From CAIOZW01 sp049317725 (lineage in GTDB: Bacteria; Acidobacteriota; Blastocatellia; RBC074): a DNA stretch of 28,048 bases. Each line of letters starts with the position of its first letter. The stretch's first letter is position 1. Positions 14,507 through 22,775 of this stretch are shown here, in pieces. A model generated the notes under the pieces. It saw nothing but the letters and a program-made list of their open reading frames with translations, did not search any database and was not told the DNA's origin. The translations under genes were made by a program, and so were the position numbers. The stretch covers positions 1 to 28,048 of the forward strand of contig JBMOHS010000030.1 in the NCBI GenBank assembly GCA_049317725.1. The letters run 5' to 3'.

Positions 14507-17035
14507 TCAGAACCGGCTGTGGCGGCGATGTACAGTCAAGGGAAGGAAGAGGCGAAACTCGGTCCCCCCGGAGGAGGGAGTGACCACCTCAATCGTTCCG
14601 CCGTGGCGCTCGACAATCTCCTTGACGAGGGCAAGGCCAAGACCGGAGCCAATGGCGTTGGAAGATTGGTCTCGTTCCAGCCGGTAGAACTTCTCGAAGA
14701 CCCGTTGTTGAGCCTCTTCCGGGATGCCATAGCCCTGGTCACGGACCCGGATGGTGGTCCCGTCGAACCGCGGAGTGGCCTCGATCCTCACCTCCGTCCC
14801 GGCGGGGCTGTACTTGATGGCATTGGTGAGCAGGTTGGTGATCGCGTGCGCGAGCAGCTTGGCGTCGAGACGCTGGGGGAGGAGCTGAGGATCGAGATCC
14901 TCGATCAATCGAATCTCCTTCTGTGTGGCGAGGGACGAGACGTTGCGGCAGCAGTCGGGGATGAGTGCGCGAAGGTCTGTCGGAACGAGGTCGAGCGGCC
15001 GCGCCCCCGATTCGAGTCGGTTGAGATCGAGGTAGTGGTGGATGGTCTCCCCGAGACGCTGCGCCTCGGTGTGGATCGAAGTCAACATCTCGCGGGACTC
15101 TCCCTCGCTGACCGGGAAGCGGAGCAGGACATCACTCAACGCGTGAATGGAATGGAGCGGAGTGCGCAGCTCGTGCGAGACCAGTTGGAGGGTCTCCGTC
15201 TTCATCCGCTCAAGTTCGACCCGTTTGGTGATGTCCGAGATGAGCACGACCAAACCTCGGACCTGCGTCGCACGATCGCTACTTCCCCGTTCACCCTCGC
15301 TCTCGGCGATGAGGGCCGAGAGGAAGAGGGAATAGGAACGCGGGGTAGCTCCGTCATAAGTAAAGTCGAGCTGGAGGGACTCCTGCTCGAGGGCTTTTTC
15401 GATCGCCGACGAGAGCGACCCTCGGCGCAGGCGACCCGTCTGGCGCAGCAGTTCGAGAAGGGGCTGCCCGACCAGCCCTTCCCCATCCGCCTCGAAGAGG
15501 TGATCCGCCATCGAATTGGCGAGGACGATGCGCCCCTCGAGGTCGGTGACGATGACGCCCTCCCCCATGCTCGAGAGAACCCGTTGAATGAACCCCATCC
15601 GGGCGAGCAGGCGCAGGGTGAGGTGCTCGACGGTCCGCAACTTCCAGTCGAATCCGCGTGGCAGAGGGAGGATCGTGCCGGCCCCTGCACGAGATGCCAC
15701 GCCAGCCACTCGCCGGGCGGATGGATCGGGGAGCCACTCTTCCTGGCTCTCGGCCAGTGCTGCCAGACGCGTGTCGAGTTGGCGACTGACCTCAAGCGAG
15801 CGGCTGATCAAGAGGGGGATGACGACCCCAAATCCCGTCAGCATCGGGACCAGTGGAGGCATGACCAGAAGACGGCTGAAGGCCACATATGAACCCGAGA
15901 GGATCCCCAAGAGCAGGAGGCCCAGCGCCCCCACCAGCCGCCAGCCATCAAGCTGTCGGATGGCCAGCAAAGTGACGAGCATGGTCAGCAGCGCGGCAAG
16001 AAAGGCGGTCCCCTCGCCGACGGGCCGGACAAAGAGACGGGAGCGGATGGTGTTGATGATGTTGGCGTGAATCTCGACGCCGGGCATTTCGCGCCCCCCT
16101 TGTGTCAACTCTTGGCCGTAGTGCATGAACGGGACAATCCGGGAGTCTCCCATCGATGGTGCGGTGGTGCCGATGAGGACGATGCGGTCGCGAAAGAGAT
16201 CGGCCTTCAACTGGTTGGCCAGGAGATCTGTGATGGAGAGAGTCGGAAAGGTTCCGACACCACCCGCAAAGTTGATGAGCATCTCGTGGGCACGCAGGTG
16301 GGTGACACCGCGGGGTGGGGCGGGTGACGCCTCGTCCACCCATCGCGGCGAGACCGGCAACGTCGGGATCTGATAGCCCCCGACGTGGAGTGCGCGCGGC
16401 CGTTCATCGATTGTACCCAGGGGCATCCCCTCGGCAACTCGGATCACCTCCAAACCGAACGCCCAGATCCGCTCTCCCCGGTCGTTGGCCTTGCTGAGCT
16501 GGATGGCCCTGACCATCCCGTCGACTCCTGGCGCGACGTGGGCGTGGCCAATCGCAGCAGCTCCTGCTGCGAAAGGCCCCGCGGGTCGCAGCCACTCAAT
16601 CGTCGAGGAAGAACTGCTTGCTGGAGTCTCGTACAACCGGGCCGGCAGGACAACTCGCCCATTGCGCGCGATCGCCGCCGCCAGTCGGCGATCCGCCACG
16701 TCTTCCAATCCCTCGGAGGCCGCCTCGGCATAGATCACATCGAGACCGATCGCCCGCGGTCGAAAGTCGGACAGCCGCTCGATCACTTCCGCCATGATCG
16801 ATCTTGGCCAGGGCCAGGGGCCGATCTCGCGCAGGCTGTGATCATCGATGGCCAGCACGACGATCTCGTGAGAGGGAACGAAGGCCCCACGAATCCGGAA
16901 TAGAAGCGTTTGGGAAGCGAGCGTCAATGCCGGAAATGACCACGTCACGACCATGACGAGGGCCAGCCCCGCCAGCAGCAGGAGGATCGATAAGGGCCAC
17001 TGTGAACGCAGACGATTCTGTCGCACCATCATCAT
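14507..17035 (-). CDS. CHASE2-PAS hybrid-free sensor histidine kinase
   Basis: 842-residue inner-membrane sensor kinase. TM1 is at about 15-33, then the periplasmic CHASE2 domain (about 40-335, with AIDDHSLREIGPWPWPRS). Three closely spaced TM helices follow at about 343-412, the usual CHASE2 layout. A PAS domain spans about 483-605 (SSMGEGVIVTDLEGRIVLAN). The HisKA domain has S-H-E-L-R-T-P with phosphoacceptor His621. The ATPase domain keeps the N box (Asn738 in NLLTNAIKYS), the G1 box DQGYGIP (766-772) and the G2 box GSGLGLALVK (796-805). All catalytic residues are present, and there is no receiver domain. The ATG overlaps the stop of the upstream regulator gene (ATGA, 17032-17035), so the two are translationally coupled and almost certainly cognate. 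The CHASE2 ligand is unknown. Confidence 0.94.
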   Translation of the reverse strand: MMMVRQNRLRSQWPLSILLLLAGLALVMVVTWSFPALTLASQTLLFRIRGAFVPSHEIVVLAIDDHSLREIGPWPWPRSIMAEVIERLSDFRPRAIGLDVIYAEAASEGLEDVADRRLAAAIARNGRVVLPARLYETPASSSSSTIEWLRPAGPFAAGAAAIGHAHVAPGVDGMVRAIQLSKANDRGERIWAFGLEVIRVAEGMPLGTIDERPRALHVGGYQIPTLPVSPRWVDEASPAPPRGVTHLRAHEMLINFAGGVGTFPTLSITDLLANQLKADLFRDRIVLIGTTAPSMGDSRIVPFMHYGQELTQGGREMPGVEIHANIINTIRSRLFVRPVGEGTAFLAALLTMLVTLLAIRQLDGWRLVGALGLLLLGILSGSYVAFSRLLVMPPLVPMLTGFGVVIPLLISRSLEVSRQLDTRLAALAESQEEWLPDPSARRVAGVASRAGAGTILPLPRGFDWKLRTVEHLTLRLLARMGFIQRVLSSMGEGVIVTDLEGRIVLANSMADHLFEADGEGLVGQPLLELLRQTGRLRRGSLSSAIEKALEQESLQLDFTYDGATPRSYSLFLSALIAESEGERGSSDRATQVRGLVVLISDITKRVELERMKTETLQLVSHELRTPLHSIHALSDVLLRFPVSEGESREMLTSIHTEAQRLGETIHHYLDLNRLESGARPLDLVPTDLRALIPDCCRNVSSLATQKEIRLIEDLDPQLLPQRLDAKLLAHAITNLLTNAIKYSPAGTEVRIEATPRFDGTTIRVRDQGYGIPEEAQQRVFEKFYRLERDQSSNAIGSGLGLALVKEIVERHGGTIEVVTPSSGGTEFRLFLPLTVHRRHSRF

Positions 17036-18432
17036 TCCATCATTTCTGGCATCTCTGGCATCTCTGGCATCTCGAGGAGCCGGTAGATGGTGCGGCGGTC
17101 GATTCCCAGAATCTCCGCGGCCCGCGATTTGTTGCCCCCAGTCTCGGAGAGGATCAACTGCGCGTAGCGCCGGTCGAGTTCGGCGAGGGTCGGGCGATCG
17201 TCGATCAGCGAGACCGCTCGGGGTTTGGCAGGGGAGGGGGGTACCACCCGCTCCACAATCCGGGCAGGGATGTCCTCGGCCGTGATCACGCCTGTCTTGC
17301 AGACGGCGGCGGCGTAGGCAATGGTGTTCTCAAGCTCCCGCACGTTTCCCGGCCACGGATATCGAGCCAAGAGATCGAGCGCAATCTCGCTGATGCGAAG
17401 TCCCTCTCCCCGTTCCTCGGAATGGCCACGGAGGAAGTGGTGAACCAGCAGCGTGATGTCCTCTTGGCCCCTCTCCCGAAGTGGTGGCAGTTGAATCGTC
17501 AGGACCCCGAGGCGGTAGAAGAGGTCTGCCCGAAACTCCCCCCGGGTGACCAGCTCCTCAAGGTTACGATTGGTGGCGCCAATGACCCGGACATCGATCG
17601 GTCGGGCCTCGCGGCTTCCCACTCGCCGAACCTCTTTTTCTTGCAGGACGCGCAGCAGGCTCGCCTGGAAAGAGCCACTCGTACCGGCCAACTCGTCGAG
17701 AAAGATGGTCCCTCCTTGCGAACTTTCGAAGAGTCCTGCCCGGTCGCCCTGGGCACCGGTAAAGCTGCCCTTGGTGTACCCGAAGAGTTCCGATTCGAGG
17801 AGCGTCTCGGTAAGGGCCGAGCAGTTGACCGCGGTGAAAGGATGCTTGGCCCGGGCGCTGTGTCGGTGGATGGCGCGAGCGATCAGCTCCTTGCCGGTTC
17901 CAGACTCTCCTTCGATGAGCACGGTCGCGCTCGAGCGGGCAGCGTGGGCAGTCAGCTTGTAGGCTCTGACCATCGCGGGACTGTGGCCAATCAGGCCCGA
18001 GGCCGAAAACGAGGCCTCGGCGTTGGGGGCCTCGGCGGATGGGACCTCGGGATGGCCGGCGGCACGTTCGACCAGGGCGAGCAGCTCTTCGATGGCGTAA
18101 GGTTTGGCGAGGAATTCATACGCGCCCTCCTCGATCGCCCGCAGCGCGATCTCGAGCGACCCTTGCGCGGTGAGGACGATCACGCGCAGCCGCGGATCGA
18201 TCTCCCGCAACGCTTGGAGGACCTCCAGGCCGTTGAGGTCGGGCATGTAGATGTCGAGCAGCGCGACATCGAAGCGACGTTCCCGCCCGAGCGCAATCGC
18301 TTCGCGCCCCCCACTGGCAGACGTCACCTCGTACCCGCTCAGTCGCAGAGGGATCTCAAGGGCCATTCGGGAGGCCTTTTGGTCATCGGCGACGAGGATC
18401 TTGATGGGTCGAGTCGACGGCATGGACGGCAT
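17032..18432 (-). CDS. NtrC-family sigma-54-dependent response regulator
   Basis: 466 residues in three domains. The receiver (about 10-125) has acidic pair Asp16-Asp17, phosphoacceptor Asp60, Thr88 and Lys110. The AAA+ domain (about 146-390) has Walker A GESGTGKE (175-182), the sigma-54 contact loop GSFTGA (222-227; GAFTGA is commoner) and Walker B TIFLDE (242-247). The Fis-type helix-turn-helix (about 434-453) contains SRAAEILGIDRRTIYRLL. It activates sigma-54 promoters when phosphorylated, here by the CHASE2 kinase encoded just downstream. The C-terminus after the DNA-binding helix is an odd repeat, MPE-MPE-MPE-MME, made by a 9-base tandem repeat. The start at 18432 has only a weak ribosome site (GAGAAC), and Met4 is possible. 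It is 30 bases from the FecR-domain gene. Confidence 0.95.
   Translation of the reverse strand: MPSMPSTRPIKILVADDQKASRMALEIPLRLSGYEVTSASGGREAIALGRERRFDVALLDIYMPDLNGLEVLQALREIDPRLRVIVLTAQGSLEIALRAIEEGAYEFLAKPYAIEELLALVERAAGHPEVPSAEAPNAEASFSASGLIGHSPAMVRAYKLTAHAARSSATVLIEGESGTGKELIARAIHRHSARAKHPFTAVNCSALTETLLESELFGYTKGSFTGAQGDRAGLFESSQGGTIFLDELAGTSGSFQASLLRVLQEKEVRRVGSREARPIDVRVIGATNRNLEELVTRGEFRADLFYRLGVLTIQLPPLRERGQEDITLLVHHFLRGHSEERGEGLRISEIALDLLARYPWPGNVRELENTIAYAAAVCKTGVITAEDIPARIVERVVPPSPAKPRAVSLIDDRPTLAELDRRYAQLILSETGGNKSRAAEILGIDRRTIYRLLEMPEMPEMPEMME
17041..17076. repeat. 9-base tandem repeat at the 3' end of the regulator gene
   Basis: Four units of a 9-base repeat (CATTTCTGG, CATCTCTGG twice, CATCTCGAG) encode the MPE repeats that follow the helix-turn-helix. 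Unit gain or loss would change tail length without shifting frame. It also lies within 10 bases of the kinase start codon and could affect coupling. Confidence 0.85.
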
Positions 18433-18462
18433 GTTTGTTCTCGTAAGGAGTTGCCCACCGGC

Positions 18463-19347
18463 TCAAGGCCGTTGCCCACCAGGGCGGGGACGGGGTGATC
18501 CGGCTGGCGGAAGACCCGGCCGACTGGATGGCCCGGGGAAGCCGCCCGGCTGCGGACGGCCGAGGCGTGGGTCGCTGCCTCCGCTTCGTGCGTTACCGGG
18601 AGGACGCCCAGGGGCTGGGCCCGAAGGCCCATCCCCGCTGGCGATTCGACCTTGGTTGGGACGGGGAGGTCCATTGGGAGCCGATCGGAGACGGAAGTTT
18701 CCGTCATTCTTCCCGGGGCGAAAACCTCTCGGCGGGAGGGGGGGACGGAGCCGTGGGACGCGGGTCGACTGCCCGGCGTTGAGCCGCAAGATCTGATCTG
18801 GAAAGCTGGAATTGCTGACCTCAACTTCCCCTTCCAGCAGAAAGACCTCGGTCTTCTCTTGATCGACCGCGACGTCGAAGATCGTTCCCCGGATGGCGAT
18901 GACCGTCGTCGGCGTGTTGATCCGATAGGGGTTGGGCTGGCCACCCAGCTTCTCGATCTGGACCCGGGTCTTTCCCTTGAGGAGCTGGAAGAGGGTGCGG
19001 GGAGTCGCGTCGAGCTGCTCGACCCGGACGGTTGTCTTCGGCGCGATGATCGCCTGGGAACCGTCCGGGAGCCCGAGGACGAGGCGACCATTCCGACCCG
19101 TCGTGATCACGTCTCCAGGAGAGAGTGGCTCGCGGGCGCGAAGGTCGACACCGGCTTTGATTACCGTGGCGGTGCTCGAACCGGAGCGATCGACCGTCCG
19201 CAGGATTTCCACCTCTCCCTCAAAATGCAGGACGAACGGCCGGAATGGCTCCTGCGCCTCGGCGGCCAAGGTCAGGCCAAACAACATCCCAAGCAACATC
19301 CCAAACATCCCCAGGACACCCATCAGCCGGATCTGGATTCGGTTCAT
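18463..19347 (-). CDS. secreted FecR-domain protein with Pro/Gly/Arg-rich tail
   Basis: 294 residues from the ATG at 19347 (GGGGGGGGAG directly upstream). A longer frame to 19533 lacks a ribosome site and would bury the signal peptide. Sec signal: basic N-terminus, methionine/leucine/glycine-rich core 9-28, cleavage near A-E-A (29-31). The FecR-type beta domain spans about 37-198, with the hallmark TPTTVIAIRGTIFDVAVD (145-162). The remainder (about 199-294) is a low-complexity tail of proline, glycine and arginine, probably disordered. This is not the TonB-linked FecR regulator: there is no anti-sigma segment, sigma factor or receptor. It opens an operon with a sigma-54 regulator and a CHASE2 kinase. 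A role as a periplasmic or surface sensing partner of the CHASE2 domain is an inference from position. Confidence 0.85.
   Translation of the reverse strand: MNRIQIRLMGVLGMFGMLLGMLFGLTLAAEAQEPFRPFVLHFEGEVEILRTVDRSGSSTATVIKAGVDLRAREPLSPGDVITTGRNGRLVLGLPDGSQAIIAPKTTVRVEQLDATPRTLFQLLKGKTRVQIEKLGGQPNPYRINTPTTVIAIRGTIFDVAVDQEKTEVFLLEGEVEVSNSSFPDQILRLNAGQSTRVPRLRPPLPPRGFRPGKNDGNFRLRSAPNGPPRPNQGRIASGDGPSGPAPGRPPGNARSGGSDPRLGRPQPGGFPGPSSRPGLPPAGSPRPRPGGQRP
19282..19305. repeat. 12-base tandem repeat in the FecR-protein signal peptide
   Basis: CAACATCCCAAG (19282-19293) is followed by CAACATCCCAAA (19294-19305) and a decayed third copy. On the minus strand it encodes the G-M-L repeats in the hydrophobic core. 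It resembles replication slippage. Confidence 0.6.
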
Positions 19348-19416
19348 GCTCCCCCCCCTTCGATTGGTTCTGACGACTCGTTCTGGCCAGAGCGGATGGG
19401 TCGAGCCAGCAGGGCG

Positions 19417-19447
19417 ATTATAGAGAACTTCTCGCGCCAATGAGCAA
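19417..19447 (-). promoter_or_regulatory. candidate sigma-70 promoter of the FecR-regulator-kinase operon
   Basis: A perfect -10 box TATAAT lies at 19422-19417 on the minus strand, 69 bases before the FecR-protein ATG. The best -35 is TTGCTC at 19447-19442 with a long 19-base spacer. The -10 is convincing and the -35 weak, which would suit an activator-assisted promoter. On the other strand TTGTCA (19500-19505) is a possible but poor -35 for the divergent gene. Confidence 0.4.
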
Positions 19448-19616
19448 GAAAATGTGTCGATACGGCGCCTTCCAAGTTGTTTTCCGCGGGATCCACTGAT
19501 TGTCAAATTCTGCTCGAATGTGAGAATGTACACGAGTAACGGACCATTGGAATAGAAGCAAGATGCCGGTCAGCATTCGGTGGCCGACAACCGGAAAGCG
19601 GAAGGAGATCGACGAG

Positions 19617-22600
19617 ATGGTCAGAAACGGGTGCTGGAAGGCGTGGCAAGGGTCCCGGCTGCGGGGAGGAAGTGGCCGCCGGTTGTTTGGGTTGCTTCTG
19701 GGGGGGCTGCTTCTTTGTGGCTGGGCAGTCGAGAGCGCGTGGAGACCGCACGGACTTGCCCAGACGGCTGCTCCCGCGGAAGAGGGTTTCGCCGCCTTGC
19801 GCTACCGTTCGATCGGGCCGGCGCGAGGGGGGCGAGTCACCGCGGTGGCGGGCCACCGGGCCCAGCCGCGGACCTACTACTTTGGCGCAACCGGCGGGGG
19901 CGTCTGGAAGACGACCGATGCGGGGCACACCTGGGACCCGATCTCGGACGGAGTCTTCGAGACGGCCTCGATCGGGGCGATTGCCGTCGCCGAGTCCGAT
20001 CCCGAGACGGTCTATGTCGGGACGGGGAGCGCAGCGATCCGCAGCAACGTCATCGTCGGGCGCGGCCTCTACCGCTCACGGGACGGCGGGAAGACGTGGC
20101 AGCACGTCGGGCTGCGCCGCACCGGGCAGATTGGCGCGATCCGGATCCATCCGCGCAATCCCGCGATCGTCTATGTTGCGGCTCTGGGTCAGCCCTTTGG
20201 GGCCAACGAAGAGCGCGGCGTCTTTCGGACGCGCGATGGGGGCGAGACTTGGGAGAAGGTCCTCTACCTCAACGACCGGACCGGTTTTGTCTCCCTGGCC
20301 CTCAATCCGGCCAACCCGGACGAACTCTACGCTGGGGCCTGGCAAGCCGTCCGTCACCCCTGGACGATCCTCAGCGGCGGGCCGGCGGACGTCACCGGCC
20401 TCTACAAGACGACGGATGGGGGAACGACCTGGACCCATCTGACCAAGGGGCTTCCGACCGGCCTGATCGGCAAGGTCGACATCGATCTCTGCCACGCCTC
20501 TCCCCAGCACGTCTATGCGATTCTGGAAGCCGACGGTGGTCAGGGCGGTGTCTACCGCTCGAGCGACAGCGGCGCGACCTGGAAGCGGGTCAACGCGACT
20601 GCGGCCTTGCTGGCGCGGCCTTTCTATTACACCTACATCGACGTCGACCCGAAGGATCCGGAGAAGGTCTGGGTCAACAACCTCTCCCTCTGGCGCTCGG
20701 TCGATGGGGGAAGGACCTTTCAGACCGTCTCGACCCCCCACGGCGACAACCACGGGATGTGGATCAATCCGGACAATCCGGATCTGATCGTTCAATCGAA
20801 CGACGGCGGGGCGAATGTCTCGCTCGATGGCGGGCGCAGTTGGTCGAGCATCTACAACCAGCCGACGGCGGAGATCTATCAAGTGGCAGTCGATGACCAG
20901 ACGCCCTACCGCGTCTACGGCGCCCAGCAGGACAACACGACCCTCATCCTGCCCAGCCTGCCGCCAACGGTCGAGCCGGTCGATGACCCGGTGCAGCTTT
21001 GGCAATCGGGCCCGGGCTGCGAGACCGGCCCGATCGTGCCGAACCCACGCAACCCGCAGGTCGTCTATGGCGCCTGCAAAGGCGAGTTCTACCGGACAAA
21101 CCTCGCGACGGGCCAGACGGTCAGCTACTGGGTCCACCCACAGAACCGCTACGGCCACAATCCCAGGGACATCCGCTATCGGTTTCAGCGGGTCTCCCCA
21201 CTGGAGGTCTCGCCACACGATCCGCAGGTCATCTACCACGCCTCGCACGTCGTCCATCGCACGCGCGACGAGGGGGTGACGTGGGAGGTGATCAGCCCCG
21301 ATCTGACGGCCAACGATCCGGCGCGGCAGGTCATCTCCGGCGGGCCGATCACGCGCGACATCACTGGCGAAGAGGTCTACAGCACGATCTATGCGTTCCG
21401 GGAATCTCCGCTCGAACCTGGCGTGCTCTGGGCTGGAGCCAACGACGGCCCCGTCCACGTCTCGCGCGACCACGGAAAAACCTGGCGCCAAGTGACGCCA
21501 GCCGGACTGCCCCCCGGGGGGCGAGTCCAGAACATTGAGCCCTCCCCCCACCGGAAAGGCTCGGCTTATCTGGCCATCTACCGCTACCTGCTCGACGACT
21601 GGCAGCCCTACCTCTACTTGACCAACGACTACGGGGCAACGTGGCGTCGCCTGACTGACGGGCGGAACGGCATCCCCGTCGACACGCCCACGCGGGTCGT
21701 GCGCGAGGATCCCTCGCGCGAGGGGCTGCTCTACGCCGGAACAGAGGATGGGATGTACGTCTCCTTCGATCAGGGAGCGAACTGGCAACGGTTTCAGCGC
21801 AACTTGCCGGTGACGCCCGTCACCGATCTGCGGGTTCACCGACGGGACCTCGTCGTCTCGACGATGGGGCGCGGCTTCTGGATCCTCGATGACTTGACGC
21901 CGCTTCACCATTGGCAGGGGGCTACGGAGTCGAAGGCACCGCGATTGGTTCCGCCCAGGGAAGCGACGCGAATCCGCTATGTGCCGATGGGGGGACGTCC
22001 CGAGGTGCCCGAGTATCCGGCTCCGGCCGCGACGATCGACTACTGGCTGCCAGCGACTCCTCCCAAGGAAGTGACGCTCGAGATTCTCGATCGCGAGGGC
22101 CGTCGGGTCCATCGCGAGGTCAGCCGGCCCGTCGCCACCGACCCGGCTCCGGGGCAGGGGATGCGGGCTCCCGCCCGGAGCGGGCCGATGACGCGCGGGC
22201 TGACCGCACGACCGGGCCACAACCGCTACCGCTGGGATCTGCGAATGGATGACGGGGGTGGCGGAGGCCGATCCCTCCCCGGGCCCTTGGTCGTCCCGGG
22301 ACGCTACACCGTCCGGCTCTCGGTCGACGGCTGGCAACAGACAGAGGCGCTGACGGTCGTCGCCGACCCCCGGCTGGCCAGCGACGGGGTGACGGCCGCC
22401 GACCTCGAAGAGCAGCTCGCACTGAGCTTGGCGATTCGCGCGACGACCCTCGAGGCCCGCGCCCTGGTCGAGCGCATCGACGCTCGCTTGCGCGCACTTC
22501 CCGACTCGCAGAAGGCTCCGTGGCAGTCACTCCGCGCACGACTGGTGACCGCCCCTGGGGAGTACCCCCAACCGATGCTCCTCGATCAACTCGGGAGCCT

Positions 22601-22733
22601 CTACCGGATGGCCACCAGCGCCGATCGCAAAGTTGGCCGGAGCGCCTTCGATTTCCATGCGGAACTACGGCAGAGCCTCCGTGGCTTGGAGGCGGAAGCA
22701 GCCGCCTTGGCCGGAGGGGCCCCGCAGCGTTGA
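19617..22733 (+). CDS. exported Asp-box (BNR) beta-propeller protein, sortilin/sialidase-like
   Basis: 1038 residues from the ATG at 19617, which has AAGGAG nine to ten bases upstream; the ATG at 19563 has no such site and would put 18 extra residues before the signal. The signal peptide spans about 1-47 (hydrophobic core 24-37). The body carries eleven Asp-box motifs of the type S/T-x-D-x-G-x-T/S-W, for example SRDGGKTW, TTDGGTTW and SRDHGKTW, which cap blades of beta-propellers. This number and length fit the double-propeller VPS10/sortilin-like family common in Acidobacteriota, Gemmatimonadota and Bacteroidota. These are often labelled glycosyl hydrolase, but no catalytic residues can be assigned here. 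A helical C-terminal region (about 930-1035) ends it. The function in any relative is poorly known; surface binding or glycan processing is a guess. Confidence 0.9.
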   Translation: MVRNGCWKAWQGSRLRGGSGRRLFGLLLGGLLLCGWAVESAWRPHGLAQTAAPAEEGFAALRYRSIGPARGGRVTAVAGHRAQPRTYYFGATGGGVWKTTDAGHTWDPISDGVFETASIGAIAVAESDPETVYVGTGSAAIRSNVIVGRGLYRSRDGGKTWQHVGLRRTGQIGAIRIHPRNPAIVYVAALGQPFGANEERGVFRTRDGGETWEKVLYLNDRTGFVSLALNPANPDELYAGAWQAVRHPWTILSGGPADVTGLYKTTDGGTTWTHLTKGLPTGLIGKVDIDLCHASPQHVYAILEADGGQGGVYRSSDSGATWKRVNATAALLARPFYYTYIDVDPKDPEKVWVNNLSLWRSVDGGRTFQTVSTPHGDNHGMWINPDNPDLIVQSNDGGANVSLDGGRSWSSIYNQPTAEIYQVAVDDQTPYRVYGAQQDNTTLILPSLPPTVEPVDDPVQLWQSGPGCETGPIVPNPRNPQVVYGACKGEFYRTNLATGQTVSYWVHPQNRYGHNPRDIRYRFQRVSPLEVSPHDPQVIYHASHVVHRTRDEGVTWEVISPDLTANDPARQVISGGPITRDITGEEVYSTIYAFRESPLEPGVLWAGANDGPVHVSRDHGKTWRQVTPAGLPPGGRVQNIEPSPHRKGSAYLAIYRYLLDDWQPYLYLTNDYGATWRRLTDGRNGIPVDTPTRVVREDPSREGLLYAGTEDGMYVSFDQGANWQRFQRNLPVTPVTDLRVHRRDLVVSTMGRGFWILDDLTPLHHWQGATESKAPRLVPPREATRIRYVPMGGRPEVPEYPAPAATIDYWLPATPPKEVTLEILDREGRRVHREVSRPVATDPAPGQGMRAPARSGPMTRGLTARPGHNRYRWDLRMDDGGGGGRSLPGPLVVPGRYTVRLSVDGWQQTEALTVVADPRLASDGVTAADLEEQLALSLAIRATTLEARALVERIDARLRALPDSQKAPWQSLRARLVTAPGEYPQPMLLDQLGSLYRMATSADRKVGRSAFDFHAELRQSLRGLEAEAAALAGGAPQR

Positions 22734-22775
22734 CCCAGTCGGCCCAGTCAGAATCAGAAGAGAAGGAGACCAACG

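Noticed and set aside
14519..18498. Long plus-strand frames (457 and 498 codons) opposite the kinase and regulator
   Set aside because: The minus-strand products have every kinase and NtrC motif; the plus-strand frames are codon-bias shadows.
19435..19440. TTGGCG-type -24 element (sigma-54) upstream of the FecR-protein gene
   Set aside because: There is no TTGC at the required distance; the perfect TATAAT nearby fits sigma-70 better.
20076..22337. 753-codon open frame antisense to the Asp-box protein
   Set aside because: It is a shadow of strong GC codon bias. The plus-strand frame has a signal peptide and eleven Asp-boxes; the antisense frame has no recognisable motif or ribosome site.
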